A stretch of DNA of 64,000 nt from Verrucomicrobiota bacterium (GTDB lineage Bacteria; Verrucomicrobiota; Verrucomicrobiia; Chthoniobacterales; Terrimicrobiaceae). The DNA lies in the NCBI GenBank assembly GCA_017305195.1, contig JAFKMU010000041.1, positions 98,342 to 162,341 of the forward strand. The letters run 5' to 3'. This document shows positions 28,781 to 39,363 of this stretch, piece by piece. The translations under genes were made by a program, and so were the position numbers. The notes under the pieces are model-generated. The model was not told where the DNA came from and did no database searches. It saw only the letters and a program-made list of their open reading frames with translations. Numbering within the stretch: the first letter of the stretch is position 1; each line of letters opens with the position of its first letter.

Positions 28781-29911
28781 ATGATTTCAGTCACGCCTTG
28801 TCGCTCCGGCGCAGATCGAACCCTCTTTGAACGCATCCCGGAGATGCTTCACGGATCGGATGCCGCCTTTATTCCGCCCGTACCCGGTAGCATTGCGAAG
28901 TTCCTCCGCCCGGACAGCCTGTTTAACCGGCAGGACGGTTCGATCACGGGGTACATAGCACGCCGCGAAGGAAAGCCGGTCGGTCGTATCGCGGCCATCC
29001 ACAATCGCTCCCACAATGCCTATTGGAACGATAAGATCGGATTCTTCGGGTTCTTCGCCTGTGAGGATGATCCGGAGGCCGCAAAGGCGCTTTTTGCCCA
29101 GGTCGAGGCAGACCTCGGCAAACTCGGGTGCGACACGGTTCGCGGCCCCTACAACCCCTCCATCAATGAGGAATGCGGCCTGCAGACCCATGGCCACGAG
29201 GAACCGCCGAGTATTTCCATGCCATGGAATCCCTCCTACTATCCCGCGCTGGTCGAGGGGGCTTCCCAGAGGGAGGTGCGCAATCTTTTTGCCTACCATC
29301 TTCCTCTGCACATCGGCGTGCCCACCCGCATTGAGAAGATGGCCGACCGGCTGCGGAAGCGGGCAAAAAACCTCACCATCCGGTCCTTTGACATGAAGCG
29401 CCTGGACGAGGAACTGCGCCTCGCGCACCGACTCTACAACGTGACTCTGGATCGCAACTGGGGTTTCGTGCCGATCTCACTGGAGGATCTGCTGGCTTCG
29501 GCGGATGACCTGAAAGCCTTCGCCAATCCGGACTTCCTCGTCTTTGCCGAGGTCGATGGTGAGGCGGTGGGGTTCATGCTCACCCTGCCCAATTTCAACG
29601 AGCTCCTCATGCGGACCAAGCGCATTCCCCGGTGGCTGCGCCTGCCCGCGATCCTCTGGCTCATGAAAACGTACAAGATCCAGACCGTGCGCCAGGTCAT
29701 CCTCGGCGTGGCGCCCGAGCATCGGGATACCGGTCTGGTGGGTCTCCTGTGCCATGACATGGTCCTGCGTACCCAGAAAACAGCCCACTCCGCCGAGCTG
29801 TCGTGGATCGAGGCAAACAACGCCCAGGTCATCAAACTCATCGGGCTCATGGGCGCGACGCACTCGAAATCCTACGCCATCTACGAAAAGCCGATCCTGC
29901 GTGACGCATAA
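28781..29911 (+). CDS. GNAT-like N-acetyltransferase family protein, unknown substrate
   Basis: A 376-aa protein. Two GNAT-like parts are suggested: an N-terminal one with YIARREGKPVGRIAAIHNRS and IGFFGFFACEDDPEAAKALF, and a C-terminal one with FLVFAEVDGEAVGFMLTLPN and VRQVILGVAPEHRDTGLVGLL, where GVAPEHRDTGLVG corresponds to the acetyl-CoA pyrophosphate loop. RGPYNPSINEECGL in the middle is characteristic of a family of large GNAT-like proteins of unknown role. No signal peptide. It stands alone. Confidence 0.7.
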   Translation: MISVTPCRSGADRTLFERIPEMLHGSDAAFIPPVPGSIAKFLRPDSLFNRQDGSITGYIARREGKPVGRIAAIHNRSHNAYWNDKIGFFGFFACEDDPEAAKALFAQVEADLGKLGCDTVRGPYNPSINEECGLQTHGHEEPPSISMPWNPSYYPALVEGASQREVRNLFAYHLPLHIGVPTRIEKMADRLRKRAKNLTIRSFDMKRLDEELRLAHRLYNVTLDRNWGFVPISLEDLLASADDLKAFANPDFLVFAEVDGEAVGFMLTLPNFNELLMRTKRIPRWLRLPAILWLMKTYKIQTVRQVILGVAPEHRDTGLVGLLCHDMVLRTQKTAHSAELSWIEANNAQVIKLIGLMGATHSKSYAIYEKPILRDA

Positions 29912-29955
29912 CCGGGATGCTCAGCTGGTGAGCGCCGCGCGCTGGGGCAGGAAGG

Positions 29956-30546
29956 TTATTGATTCATTCCGCCCTGCGGAATCTCGATAGGCGGTTTTGC
30001 GCCTGTCGCTCGCCGGATGGCCGCCGGGCTGGCTAGATCGGGTTTCGATAGAGCCCGTATGCGCTTAGCCATCGCCTCGGTGTATGGCTGAATGCCGAAC
30101 CACATGTCGGTTATTCTGTACGGCGGGATTTTGTCGGGATTTGGCTTGAGAAAAAATATGCAATGCTCGCCCGTCTTAAAATACGGGGGTATGTCTTTTT
30201 CTGTAGGCGCTAACGTATTCGCGAACCGCACGACCAGAATGTTTTTTTCGGAAGGAAGTTGGGCGCCGGCGAGCAATGTGACGTTGCGAAGATCAATTGG
30301 CCATTCCACCACGCCAGTTTCAAATACGGTCCCAGTGGAGATCGTCGAAATCTCCCCGTCGATGACCACCGAGCTTTTCTTAATAAGAAACTCCAGCGAT
30401 TCATCATCCGTGTTCCCGCGCGAACAGGGTAGACAGAGAAAAGCAACTGCCGCCACCGCTGCCGACCAGGTGATGCGTCTAAGGTGATGGTGTCTTTGAA
30501 TCGCTGAGTACGAGAACAGGCTTAGGGAGCTTTCTGGGGGTTTCAT
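29956..30546 (-). CDS. Secreted or membrane-anchored hypothetical protein
   Basis: A 196-aa protein. The ATG at 30544-30546 (MKPPESSLSLFSYS) is preferred to a TTG at 30576. A hydrophobic stretch about residues 26-41 (WSAAVAAVAFLCLPCS) acts as signal or anchor. The body (FLIKKSSVVIDGEIST, KNILVVRFANTL, PYFKTGEHCIFFLKPN) resembles small envelope proteins with an OB-like barrel, but I cannot name a family. It is less GC-rich than its neighbours. Confidence 0.55.
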   Translation of the reverse strand: MKPPESSLSLFSYSAIQRHHHLRRITWSAAVAAVAFLCLPCSRGNTDDESLEFLIKKSSVVIDGEISTISTGTVFETGVVEWPIDLRNVTLLAGAQLPSEKNILVVRFANTLAPTEKDIPPYFKTGEHCIFFLKPNPDKIPPYRITDMWFGIQPYTEAMAKRIRALSKPDLASPAAIRRATGAKPPIEIPQGGMNQ

Positions 30547-30741
30547 GCACGCAAACGGAGGGAGTGTTTTTAGCAATCGTTTATCAAATGCTTAAGATTT
30601 TCAAAATCTTTCTGGAAACTCGGCAAGGTGGAGCGGTTTTCCATTGGATTGCAATGGCATCCGTCGGCAGGTTTCCTCATTTTCACCGGACGAGAGAAAA
30701 GATTTGCTTCCTCAGAGGCGCTCTGCCTAGGAATCGCCGAG

Positions 30742-31998
30742 ATGTCTGTGGATTCCGCTCCCATCGAGGATGTGTCGCATCTGGCGCTGTCGGTAGGCCG
30801 GATACTTTTTCAGAATAACGCGGACACTGATTCGGTGGAGTGTGCGGTCGTGCGGTTTGGCAAGATGTTCGGCTACGAGATCCATCCTCTGGTCACCTAT
30901 GAGACGCTCCTCCTGACCGTAACCGCCAACGAGGCATTTCGGACCAAGACGGGAAACCGGGTGCCGACGATGGCTGTGAACATGGCCGCGGTCGCGGCGG
31001 TCGAGGCGCTGCTGGATGAGGTGGAGGAAAAGGGGCTGGGGCTGCCGGAGATTCGCTCCAGGCTGGAGGCGATCGAACGGCAGCCTCCCATTTACAAACG
31101 TTGGATGATCGTGGTGGGCATGGCGCTCACGGCGGCGAGTCTGAGCAGGTTATTCGGGGGCGACTGGCCCACGTTTTTTGTGGCGTTCTTTGCTGGCGTG
31201 GTTGGGACGGCGATCCGCCTAGAGATGGGACGGCGTGGGGTGAATGTCTTTTTGAACTCTCTGTTGGCAGCCTTTGTCAGCGGCGCGGTTGCCGGAGTGG
31301 CGGTGTATTTTAAACTCAGCAGCATGCCTGCGTTGTGCCTCATCACCCAGGGGATGATCCTCGTGCCCGGGGTGCCATTCGTGAATTGCGTCCAGGACAT
31401 GATCAAGAATCACATGGCGATCGGCATTTCCCGGCTGGGATTTGCGATCCTCATCACCCTGGCGATTGCGGTGGGGCTTTTTACGGCTACGGCGGTGACT
31501 GGCGCCCAGATCCCTGTGGTGGAAAGCTCTGTATTGCCTTCCCTCATGGAGGATGCGCTTTTCTCGGCTTGTGCCGCACTTGGGTACCTGTGTCTTTTCA
31601 ATGTGCCGTGGCGGCTGGCCTGGATCGGCGTGGTATGCGGAGTGGCGAGCCATACGACGCGCACCTTCTGCCTTCAGCATCATATCGACATCGTCGCGGG
31701 TTCGCTGATCGGGGCGCTGGCGGCGGGGTTTCTGGCCTTTTTCTGTGCCCGCGCCTTCCGGGCTCCGGCCAGCGCCTTTGCTTTTCCAGGGGTGGTGGCG
31801 ATGATTCCGGGAGCCTATGCCTTTCGGGCGGTGATAGGTTTCCTGGGTATCGTCAATGCAGGTGCGGGCGCATCCTTTACGCTGCTTTCGGAGACGATCG
31901 CGCTGAGCGCCACCTGTATTTTCATGGTGCTGGCCATCGCCATCGGAGTCGCTGCACCGGCTATTTTAATCAAAAACCCGCGAGCGAAAGCGACGTGA
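30742..31998 (+). CDS. Threonine/serine exporter, ThrE family
   Basis: A 418-aa membrane protein. The cytoplasmic N-terminal domain (VSHLALSVGRILFQNNADTD, VECAVVRFGKMFGYEIHPLV) and about ten membrane segments, including LITQGMILVPGVPFVNCVQD and FPGVVAMIPGAYAFRAV, fit ThrE, which exports Thr/Ser by proton motive force. This is a single-chain form, not the split YjjP/YjjB pair. The start at ATG 30742 is chosen because the upstream extension to a GTG at 30628 lacks family-like sequence. Confidence 0.87.
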   Translation: MSVDSAPIEDVSHLALSVGRILFQNNADTDSVECAVVRFGKMFGYEIHPLVTYETLLLTVTANEAFRTKTGNRVPTMAVNMAAVAAVEALLDEVEEKGLGLPEIRSRLEAIERQPPIYKRWMIVVGMALTAASLSRLFGGDWPTFFVAFFAGVVGTAIRLEMGRRGVNVFLNSLLAAFVSGAVAGVAVYFKLSSMPALCLITQGMILVPGVPFVNCVQDMIKNHMAIGISRLGFAILITLAIAVGLFTATAVTGAQIPVVESSVLPSLMEDALFSACAALGYLCLFNVPWRLAWIGVVCGVASHTTRTFCLQHHIDIVAGSLIGALAAGFLAFFCARAFRAPASAFAFPGVVAMIPGAYAFRAVIGFLGIVNAGAGASFTLLSETIALSATCIFMVLAIAIGVAAPAILIKNPRAKAT

Positions 31999-32127
31999 GT
32001 GATCCTGATCGGATAATCAGGGAGAATCCCCGGGAAATCGCTGGGAATCCCCCTGCGAGTATGTTTTTATATCCTAAAGTTTGAGTCCCCCCTCACTTCT
32101 GCTTCCCCTCAACACAGAGGTCAATTT

Positions 32128-33531
32128 ATGACTGATATTCGCAAAGAAACCGACAGTCTCGGAGAGGTCGATGTGCCGGCCGATAAACTCTGGGGAGCCC
32201 AGACCCAACGCTCGCTCGAGCATTTCAGCATCGGAAAGGATCTGATCCCAAGGGAGATGATCACGGCGTATGCGATCCTGAAAAAGGCAGCCGCCACGGC
32301 CAACCATGCCGACAAGCGGCTGGCCGATGAGCAGTATGGACTGATCGTCAAGGTGTGCGACGAGATCCTCGCCGGACAGCATCACGACATGTTCCCGCTC
32401 CATGTGTGGATGACCGGCAGCGGCACGCAGTTCAACATGAACGTCAATGAGGTGATCTCGAATCGCTGCTGCCAACTGGCCGGAACGGCCCTCGGGAGCA
32501 AGACTCCGGTCCATCCGAATGACCATGTGAACATGGCGCAGTCGTCGAACGACTCGTTTCCCTCCGCGATGTATATCGCGGCGGCAGTCAATACGACCTC
32601 GCGACTGATTCCTTCCGTGAAGGCCTTGCGCGATGCGATCGCGGCAAAAGCCGAGGAGTGGAAGGATATCGTCAAGATCGGGCGCACCCACATGCAGGAT
32701 GCCACGCCCTTGACCCTGGGGCAGGAGTGGTCGGGCTACGCAGGGATGCTGACCGATGGTCTGGCCCGCCTCGATGATGCGCTGAAGGGCGTCTATCAAC
32801 TCGCCCTCGGTGGCACGGCGGTGGGCACGGGAATCAACTCGGCCCCAGGTTTCGCGGAGGACGCGGCGGCGGAGATTGCCAGGCTGACCGGGTTGCCCTT
32901 CGTTACCGCGCCCAATAAATTCACGGTGCAGGGTGCGCATGATGCGCTGGTGCAGCTTTCCGGCACCCTGCGCACACTCGGCGTTTCGCTCTACAAGATC
33001 GGCAACGACATCCGCCTCATGTCCTGCGGGCCTCGCGCGGGCTTTGCCGAGCTCAAGATTCCCGAGAACGAACCGGGATCTTCCATCATGCCCGGCAAGG
33101 TGAATCCCACCCAGGCCGAGGCGCTCACGATGATCGGCGTGCAGGTCATGGCCAATGACGTGGCGGTGGGCTTCGGCGGCGCCAGCGGATACCTGGAGAT
33201 GAATGTCTACAAGCCGCTTATCATCTTTAACATCACGCACTCCATCACCCTGCTGACCGACGGGTGTGCAAACTTCCGCAAGTTCCTCGTCGAGGGAACC
33301 AAGCCGAACCTCAAGAAGATCCAGGAGTACGTGGATCGCTCACTCATGCTTGTCACGGCGCTCGCACCGGTCATCGGCTATGACAAGGCGTCCAAGATCG
33401 CCCATTACGCGATGGACAACGATCTGACGCTGAAGGAGGCCGCGCTGAAGCTGGCCTACGTTACAGAAGAGGAGTTCGACCGCGTGGTCGACCCGGCCAA
33501 GATGACTCAGCCTTACGTCGCTAAAGCTTAA
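32128..33531 (+). CDS. fumC: Class II fumarate hydratase
   Basis: A 467-aa, full-length fumarase C, which interconverts fumarate and malate in the TCA cycle. Diagnostic parts: [71 protein letters not shown] and the superfamily signature [13 protein letters not shown]. The ATG has AGAGG nine nucleotides upstream. It is followed 9 nt later by mqo, forming a short fumarate-to-oxaloacetate operon. Confidence 0.97.
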   Translation: MTDIRKETDSLGEVDVPADKLWGAQTQRSLEHFSIGKDLIPREMITAYAILKKAAATANHADKRLADEQYGLIVKVCDEILAGQHHDMFPLHVWMTGSGTQFNMNVNEVISNRCCQLAGTALGSKTPVHPNDHVNMAQSSNDSFPSAMYIAAAVNTTSRLIPSVKALRDAIAAKAEEWKDIVKIGRTHMQDATPLTLGQEWSGYAGMLTDGLARLDDALKGVYQLALGGTAVGTGINSAPGFAEDAAAEIARLTGLPFVTAPNKFTVQGAHDALVQLSGTLRTLGVSLYKIGNDIRLMSCGPRAGFAELKIPENEPGSSIMPGKVNPTQAEALTMIGVQVMANDVAVGFGGASGYLEMNVYKPLIIFNITHSITLLTDGCANFRKFLVEGTKPNLKKIQEYVDRSLMLVTALAPVIGYDKASKIAHYAMDNDLTLKEAALKLAYVTEEEFDRVVDPAKMTQPYVAKA

Positions 33532-33540
33532 AATTCCCAT

Positions 33541-35043
33541 ATGACCACATCCCCCACACCGACCGAGCAAACCGACATCCTTCTCGTCGGCGCAGGCATC
33601 ATGAGCGCGACCCTGGCTGTGTTTCTCAAGGAACTCGAGCCCGGCGTCAAAATCGAAATCCACGAGGTGCTCGGCTCTGAAGCGCAGGAAAGTTCCAATG
33701 CCTGGAACAATGCGGGTACGGGACATGCGGCGCTTTGCGAGCTGAATTACACCCCGGAACAACCGGACGGCAGCGTGGACATTTCCAAGGCGCTGGAGGT
33801 GAATACGGAGTTTGACCTATCCCGGCAGTTCTGGGCGTATCTGACCAAGAAGGGCGCAATCAAGAACCCTCAGGCATTCATTCATCCGGTGCCGCACATG
33901 AGTTTCGTGCGGGGCGCCGAAAATGCGAAGTTTCTCAAAAAGCGCTTCGATGCCTTGACCGCGCACCATTGCTATCACGGGATGGAGTTCAGCGACGACA
34001 AGGCAAAGATTGCCGAGTGGATTCCCCTGGTCATGGAAGGGCGGGACCCCGGCGAGATCGTGGCTGCGACGCGGATGGTGACCGGCAATGATGTGGACTA
34101 CGGGGCGCTGACCACGGTGCTGCTGGATTCCCTCAAGGGACAGCAGGGCTTCTCGATCAACTTCTTCAGCCGCGTGCAGGATTTGGAGCGCGATGGAGAC
34201 GGTTGGAATGTCAAAATTCGCGACGAAAAGACAGGTGTCCACAAGCACGTGCATGCAAAGTTTGTCTTCCTCGGCGCGGGAGGCGGATCGCTGCATCTCC
34301 TGCAACGATCCGGTATTCCTGAAGGCGAGGGGTATGCGGGATTTCCAGTGAGCGGGATCTGGCTTCGTTGTGATAACGAGACACTCGCCGGGCGGCACGA
34401 TGCCAAGGTTTATGGCAAAGCCTCGGTAGGCTCGCCGCCCATGTCCGTGCCTCACCTCGACAAACGTCATATCGAAGGCAAGACAGCGCTGCTTTTCGGA
34501 CCTTATGCGGGCTTCTCATCCAAGTTCCTCAAGCATGGTTCCTATCTGGATCTCTTTGGCTCGATCGATCCCGAAAACATCCTGCCTATGCTGGCTGTGG
34601 GGCGCGACAACGTGTCGCTCACCGAGTATCTCATCGGGCAGGTGCTCGAGAGCATGAAAGAGCGGTTTGCACTTCTTCGTGAATTTTATCCCGAGGTTAA
34701 TGAGGCGGACTGGCGGTTGGAAGAGGCCGGCCAGCGTGTGCAGATCATCAAAAAAGATCCGGTGCATGGCGGCATCCTGCAGTTTGGCACGGAGCTCGTC
34801 GGAGCAGCTGACCATTCCATCATCGCAATGCTGGGCGCTTCGCCCGGAGCCTCCACCGCTGCGGCGATCATGATCCACGTGATCGAAAAATGTTTCGGCG
34901 ACAAGCTCAAGAACGGCGGCTGGGAGGCCAAGATGAAGGAAATCATTCCTTCCTACGGACAATCCCTTATCGACGATGCTGAACTCTGCAAGACGGTGCG
35001 CGCTGAAACGGCCACTGTTCTTAACCTCAACCAGCAACCCTAA
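33541..35043 (+). CDS. mqo: Malate:quinone oxidoreductase
   Basis: A 500-aa FAD-dependent peripheral membrane enzyme that oxidises malate to oxaloacetate and reduces quinone. The FAD-binding start [19 protein letters not shown], the [19 protein letters not shown] loop, [31 protein letters not shown] and [14 protein letters not shown] are all typical. No NAD malate dehydrogenase is visible in the window. Its TAA overlaps the following ATG by one base (TAATG), so the cupin gene is probably coupled. Confidence 0.97.
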   Translation: MTTSPTPTEQTDILLVGAGIMSATLAVFLKELEPGVKIEIHEVLGSEAQESSNAWNNAGTGHAALCELNYTPEQPDGSVDISKALEVNTEFDLSRQFWAYLTKKGAIKNPQAFIHPVPHMSFVRGAENAKFLKKRFDALTAHHCYHGMEFSDDKAKIAEWIPLVMEGRDPGEIVAATRMVTGNDVDYGALTTVLLDSLKGQQGFSINFFSRVQDLERDGDGWNVKIRDEKTGVHKHVHAKFVFLGAGGGSLHLLQRSGIPEGEGYAGFPVSGIWLRCDNETLAGRHDAKVYGKASVGSPPMSVPHLDKRHIEGKTALLFGPYAGFSSKFLKHGSYLDLFGSIDPENILPMLAVGRDNVSLTEYLIGQVLESMKERFALLREFYPEVNEADWRLEEAGQRVQIIKKDPVHGGILQFGTELVGAADHSIIAMLGASPGASTAAAIMIHVIEKCFGDKLKNGGWEAKMKEIIPSYGQSLIDDAELCKTVRAETATVLNLNQQP

Positions 35044-35405
35044 TGATCAAGGCCTACAAACTCTTCACCGGTCCGGATGGAAATTCCCACGTCGAAACGG
35101 GGAGCATCAGCCCGGGATTTTTGATTGGAGCAGAATCAATCGAGTTCAAGGAATCGCCGGTGCATGCGTCCTTCGACTGGCACAATGATCCAACCCCGCA
35201 ATACGTGATCACCCTGGCGGGAGTTCTTGAGTTCACCTGCCTGGGTGGGGAGACGTTCACGCTGCATCCCGGGGATGTCCTGCTGGCGATCGACCATACA
35301 GGCACCGGCCACAAATGGCGTCTGTTGACTGATGATCCTTGGAAGCGGGCATACGTCATCTTCAAGGAAGGTGCGGACACACACTTCGTTCCCGATCCTG
35401 CATAG
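35043..35405 (+). CDS. Small cupin-domain protein
   Basis: A 120-aa single-domain cupin: ASFDWHNDPTPQYVITLAG (motif 1 region) and GGETFTLHPGDVLLAIDHTG with GHKWR (motif 2). Some usual metal-binding residues are not obvious. No signal peptide. It is translationally coupled to mqo, so a link to malate/oxaloacetate metabolism is possible but not shown. Function unknown. Confidence 0.75.
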   Translation: MIKAYKLFTGPDGNSHVETGSISPGFLIGAESIEFKESPVHASFDWHNDPTPQYVITLAGVLEFTCLGGETFTLHPGDVLLAIDHTGTGHKWRLLTDDPWKRAYVIFKEGADTHFVPDPA

Positions 35406-36218
35406 GTCCTGTCGCCCTGAGCAAAATGCGGCCTTCCCGAAGTGATCAATGCCTTGATCACAGACCAAGCCATCTCCGAGGACCTGAATTAATGGTGGTG
35501 AGCCGCAAAACCCGGAAACGGAATAGCCGGTTGTTTCGGACTCCGTAACACGATCTTTCTGTATCGTCAGAAGCTGACGAAGCTGGGAGTCGCGCTGGAG
35601 CGGATCATCGGGCATTTGGGGGGAATTCAGGGAGCTCCTTCAGTGTCACCTCTGTCTTAACGGGGACCTGCGACTCGTCCGATTATTTGTTGGCAGACAC
35701 CTGCATCTGTCATTTCGCAGTCGGATAGTCGCGCTTCAGCCCTTGTAACGGCAACCGGTGTTCGCCGATGGCATGCTGCCCAAAACAAGGCCGGTGCGAG
35801 AGGGAGAGAATGGCGGAAGGGGTGGGATTCGGCGGATTCTGCTGATCTTTTCAGGGGTAGATTAGCTCTTTTTCCCTCGTAATCAAGCCAACTCGCGAAC
35901 TACTCGCCCAATACCTTTTCACTACCGGGAAGGGACAGTTTTAGGGACACCTTGAGCCGCATCTCGATCGGATCAAATCGAGCCAGGGACCTCTTTCCCA
36001 TCCGATGCATCCCGCAGTTTAAAGAGTGTGCCTTCAAGATCCGACTCGCGCCGCCAACCAAGCCCAAAACTGGCGTACTTATCCCAAAACCGAGTCTCTG
36101 CCGCTGCCCCCTCCATTCTCTTGAATGGCACAGATTGCCGAAAAGCGGCCCATCTGAGATTTATTGGAAAGGGCCACGTGCGAACCGGGCCGGCGCGACG
36201 TGTGCGTGGAGTGATCGT
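35406..36218. other. 813-bp intergenic region, no supported gene
   Basis: Neither strand has a frame with a convincing start, ribosome-binding site or recognisable product. A pair of near-repeats, GGGACAG and GGGACAC, occurs around 35932-35950. It may be decayed sequence left from a lost gene or mobile element, but I see no terminal repeats or transposase motifs. It separates the fumC-mqo-cupin operon from the end of the carbohydrate operon. Confidence 0.5.
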
Positions 36219-38291
36219 CTACCTTGAAGCGGGTTCATCGTTGGGAGTTTTGGTCGCATACCCAAAATCATCCGTCCGAAAAGGCGAGGCAGGGAGGCCT
36301 GCGGCATTGTAAAGATTGCAAGTCGGGTTGTCTGCCCAGGCATATCGCACGGCCACGGGATTCGGAACCTGTTCCGACCAGACCTCCACGTTTTCGCCGT
36401 CAATCCTGGCATTTGCCCATACCCATTTCTTATCGCTGCCACAGATCGCGAATCCCTCCAATTCGCTGCCGGGGCTATGGCGGATGAGCGGCGCGGTTTG
36501 GCCGGTGAGGGTTCTGACGTCATAGTGTGCAGGCAAAGATCTGGCGGTGAGGCCGCCATCGGTATGGCGAAACGCAAGGCGGATTCGCCCATTCCCCACG
36601 GCCATGGACTCGTAGACGGGGCCGGAGTACGGGACGCTTTTGTCGTAGTCCCTGGCCAATGCGATGGCGGCGAGCCGTTCCCCGGTTTCCTTTTTGTTGC
36701 GCGGGTGGATGTCCTCGGATTCGCCGATGTCTATGGTGACTGCCTGCCCGGTTTGCGGGACAGTCAAAGCCAGGCGCTGGGCTTCGCGGAGTTCTGCCCA
36801 CGCGCTTTCACCGGGCGCATCCTTTTTGGGAAGGTAGTTGGCAAGCTGGACGAAATAGAACGGGAAGTCGCCTTGACCCCATTGCTTCCGCCAATCGGAG
36901 ATCAGCAAGGGAAACAGGGTGCGATATTGGTAGGCTCGGCTTGCGTTGGACTCTCCCTGATACCAGATGACTCCCTTGATCGCGTAGGGGATGAGCGGCT
37001 TCACCATGCCGTTGAAGAGAAAGGCCGGAGCATTTTGTGAGGCGGGCGGGCGGTTGGGGATGGCTGGAGCCAGGGACTTTTCGCTCTCCTCCACGGGTGG
37101 GAAGGCATATTCCTCCCGCGCCAGCCAGCCGTCCTTCAAGGGGAGGAGGCCTGCCTTGGGGATATCCGAGAACGCGCCGGGCTTGACGGGTTGGTACAGC
37201 CGGATGGCGAGCACGTTCCTGTCCTCACGGATGGCGCTGTCGGGTATTGTATAGACTCCATACTGACGGACAAAGCCGAGGCCCGGGAAGTCTTTGATGG
37301 ATGTGCGGGCGATCAGCTTCCCGTTCCAGTAAACGCTGTCGAAGCCATCGATGGGGAGCACGAGCGGAATGCCGGTGCCTTTTCGGGCTGGCGGGTCGAT
37401 CGTCTTGCGAAGCCAGACGGCTCCGGCTTCCGGCAACCCCTCGCTCGTAACAGGACCGGGCAGTGAGACCTGAGTCCATCCCTCAAGGGGCGCATCCACG
37501 GCGGCGAACTTTCCGGCATCGCCGGTCGGTTTGTCTTCGCGATGGTTCTTCTTTATCCATTCTGTGAGCTGGTCGACGAAGGCTCGCTTTTTTTCCGGAT
37601 ATTCCTCAACCAGCGGAATGATGCGTTCCCGCGCGGCCTTATACTCAGGATAGCTCTCGATGGCCTCGACACCGGTCCATGCCTGGGCGGGAGTGCCGCC
37701 CCATGAGGTATTGATGATGCCAACCGGTGCGCCGACGCTTTGCTGGAGCTTTCTTGCGAAAAAATAACCGACCGCCGAAAACAAACCCGTCGTCTCCGGC
37801 GAAGCGGAAATCCATCGGCCGGAAACCTCCTCGGCCGGATAGGGAGATGCGGTTTTGGTCACCGCAAACTGGCGTATGGCGGTGTTCGCGGAGCTTGCGA
37901 TGACTTCATTGGCTCCTTGAGTTCCCTTTACCACCCACTCCATGTTGGATTGTCCCGAGGCGACCCACACCTGTCCGACGAGAATGTCCTGAATAAGGAT
38001 CTTGTTTTTTCCTTCGATCGTCATCTCGCAAGGCCCTGGCTGCGATGTCTCGAGATTCAGGCTGACATTCCATCGCCCATCAGCGTCGGCTTTGGCTGTC
38101 AGGTTCTGACCTTGAAATGCGACCGTGATATCTTCACCCGGATCAGCCTTTCCCCAGATGGGAACTCGCGATGCCTGCTGGAGAATCATGTGATCGGAGA
38201 TAATCGCCGGGAGTTTGACCTCGGCAGGGATGCTGGTGCAGGCAAGGGGAAGGAGGCATGCCACCAGCATGCGGGCGGGAAGTGTCGTCAT
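36219..38291 (-). CDS. Secreted sialate O-acetylesterase (SGNH, DUF303 family)
   Basis: A 690-aa protein with a signal peptide (MLVACLLPLACTSIPAE). Order: N-terminal Ig-like domain (LPAIISDHMILQQASRVPIW), first half of the esterase with nucleophile block VWVASGQSNMEW (Ser about 115), an inserted galactose-binding-like domain (about 250-380, WLRKTIDPPARKG, DGFDSVYWNGKLI), then the second half with IKGVIWYQGESNA, DFPFYFVQLANY and the Asp/His block DIGESEDIHPRNKKETGERL. It removes acetyl groups from O-acetylated sugars outside the cytoplasm. Last gene of the minus-strand operon. Confidence 0.9.
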   Translation of the reverse strand: MTTLPARMLVACLLPLACTSIPAEVKLPAIISDHMILQQASRVPIWGKADPGEDITVAFQGQNLTAKADADGRWNVSLNLETSQPGPCEMTIEGKNKILIQDILVGQVWVASGQSNMEWVVKGTQGANEVIASSANTAIRQFAVTKTASPYPAEEVSGRWISASPETTGLFSAVGYFFARKLQQSVGAPVGIINTSWGGTPAQAWTGVEAIESYPEYKAARERIIPLVEEYPEKKRAFVDQLTEWIKKNHREDKPTGDAGKFAAVDAPLEGWTQVSLPGPVTSEGLPEAGAVWLRKTIDPPARKGTGIPLVLPIDGFDSVYWNGKLIARTSIKDFPGLGFVRQYGVYTIPDSAIREDRNVLAIRLYQPVKPGAFSDIPKAGLLPLKDGWLAREEYAFPPVEESEKSLAPAIPNRPPASQNAPAFLFNGMVKPLIPYAIKGVIWYQGESNASRAYQYRTLFPLLISDWRKQWGQGDFPFYFVQLANYLPKKDAPGESAWAELREAQRLALTVPQTGQAVTIDIGESEDIHPRNKKETGERLAAIALARDYDKSVPYSGPVYESMAVGNGRIRLAFRHTDGGLTARSLPAHYDVRTLTGQTAPLIRHSPGSELEGFAICGSDKKWVWANARIDGENVEVWSEQVPNPVAVRYAWADNPTCNLYNAAGLPASPFRTDDFGYATKTPNDEPASR

Positions 38292-38328
38292 GAGGATAGG
38301 GGCTTGGGGAAACGGACTGGCGTGCGGT

Positions 38329-39297
38329 TCATCGGTAGGGGATCTGACAGGTGTCCATGATGCCTTTCATGTATCCGACGGCAAAGAGACGACCGAGAAA
38401 GCCGTAGCCATGAGCATGGTTCTCCTCGCCCTCCATGGTGGGGACATGGTCGACGCGGATCGGCACGTCCAGGCCGGCTTTCTGATAAAGCCGCAGCATG
38501 CGGGCCATGTCGGTCGGGCCGTCGTCCTGAAACGTCTCCTCAAAAGATTCCGCCGTGCCTCGGATGTCGCGGAAATGGATGTACTTGATGCGCGGGGCAA
38601 AGCCGTTCACGCAAGCCTCAAGATCCGCGTTCATCGCGACGAAATTCGCCTGGCAAAAGGTGATGCCATGCGAGGAACTCTCGGAAAGCGCCATAGCGCG
38701 GCTGAAGCCACCCGGCGTGGAGAATATGCGGCCGACGCCGCGCAACGGGCTGAGCGGCGGATCGTCGGGATGCAGCCCCATGGCGACCCCGGCCCGTTCT
38801 GCGGCCGGCAGCACGGAGAGGATGAAGTAGCGATAGTTCTCCCACAGTTGCTCCTCGCTTGTCCGGTCGGCTTCGGGCACCGGTGAGGGTTCCGCTTCGG
38901 CAAGGTCAAACCGGTTTGTCCAGGCACCGCCCCGGGCGGGTACTCTCACCGCAGTACGGCACCAGCCGATGGTCGCCATGAAGTTGTAACAGAGGAGGGG
39001 AATGCCCAGTTCGCCCATGTTGGAAAGCATCTTCTGATACAGGGCGATATCCTCGTCACGGCCCTCCCGGCCGAGTTTGATCCGCTGCATGTCAAACTGA
39101 TCGCCCTCGAGTCCGGAGAGAGTAAAGCCTCCTTCGCGAAAGCGCGTTTGTATGGCATGCAGAGAATCAATGTCCCAGGGCGGCTTTGCGCCGGTGAGTT
39201 CCGGCGCTGCCTTGACGATGGCGTGATTCACTCCGATCTGGCGGGCCAGTTTCCATGTTAGATCCGGCCGGGCCGGGAGGAATTCGGCGATGGTCAT
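38329..39297 (-). CDS. uxuA: Mannonate dehydratase
   Basis: A 322-aa cytoplasmic TIM-barrel enzyme that converts D-mannonate to 2-keto-3-deoxygluconate in uronate breakdown. Motifs: MGLHPDDPPLSPLRGVGRI, IKYIHFRDIRGTAESFEETF with the metal-binding region, DDGPTDMARMLRLY and PIRVDHVPTMEGE. It is shorter than the E. coli enzyme (about 394 aa) but keeps the core residues. It is 37 nt upstream of the sialate esterase gene. Position in this operon suggests it handles uronic or aldonic acids released by the secreted enzymes. Confidence 0.9.
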   Translation of the reverse strand: MTIAEFLPARPDLTWKLARQIGVNHAIVKAAPELTGAKPPWDIDSLHAIQTRFREGGFTLSGLEGDQFDMQRIKLGREGRDEDIALYQKMLSNMGELGIPLLCYNFMATIGWCRTAVRVPARGGAWTNRFDLAEAEPSPVPEADRTSEEQLWENYRYFILSVLPAAERAGVAMGLHPDDPPLSPLRGVGRIFSTPGGFSRAMALSESSSHGITFCQANFVAMNADLEACVNGFAPRIKYIHFRDIRGTAESFEETFQDDGPTDMARMLRLYQKAGLDVPIRVDHVPTMEGEENHAHGYGFLGRLFAVGYMKGIMDTCQIPYR

Positions 39298-39363
39298 ACT
39301 GATGTCTCGTGATGTGCCATGCGGCCCGCGTCCTGTTTAGGAGGGCGCGAGCTGGCGTGATCT

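Noticed and set aside
35952..36312. Two 90-codon open frames in the intergenic gap
   Set aside because: They have no ribosome-binding site or recognisable sequence and overlap each other in different frames.
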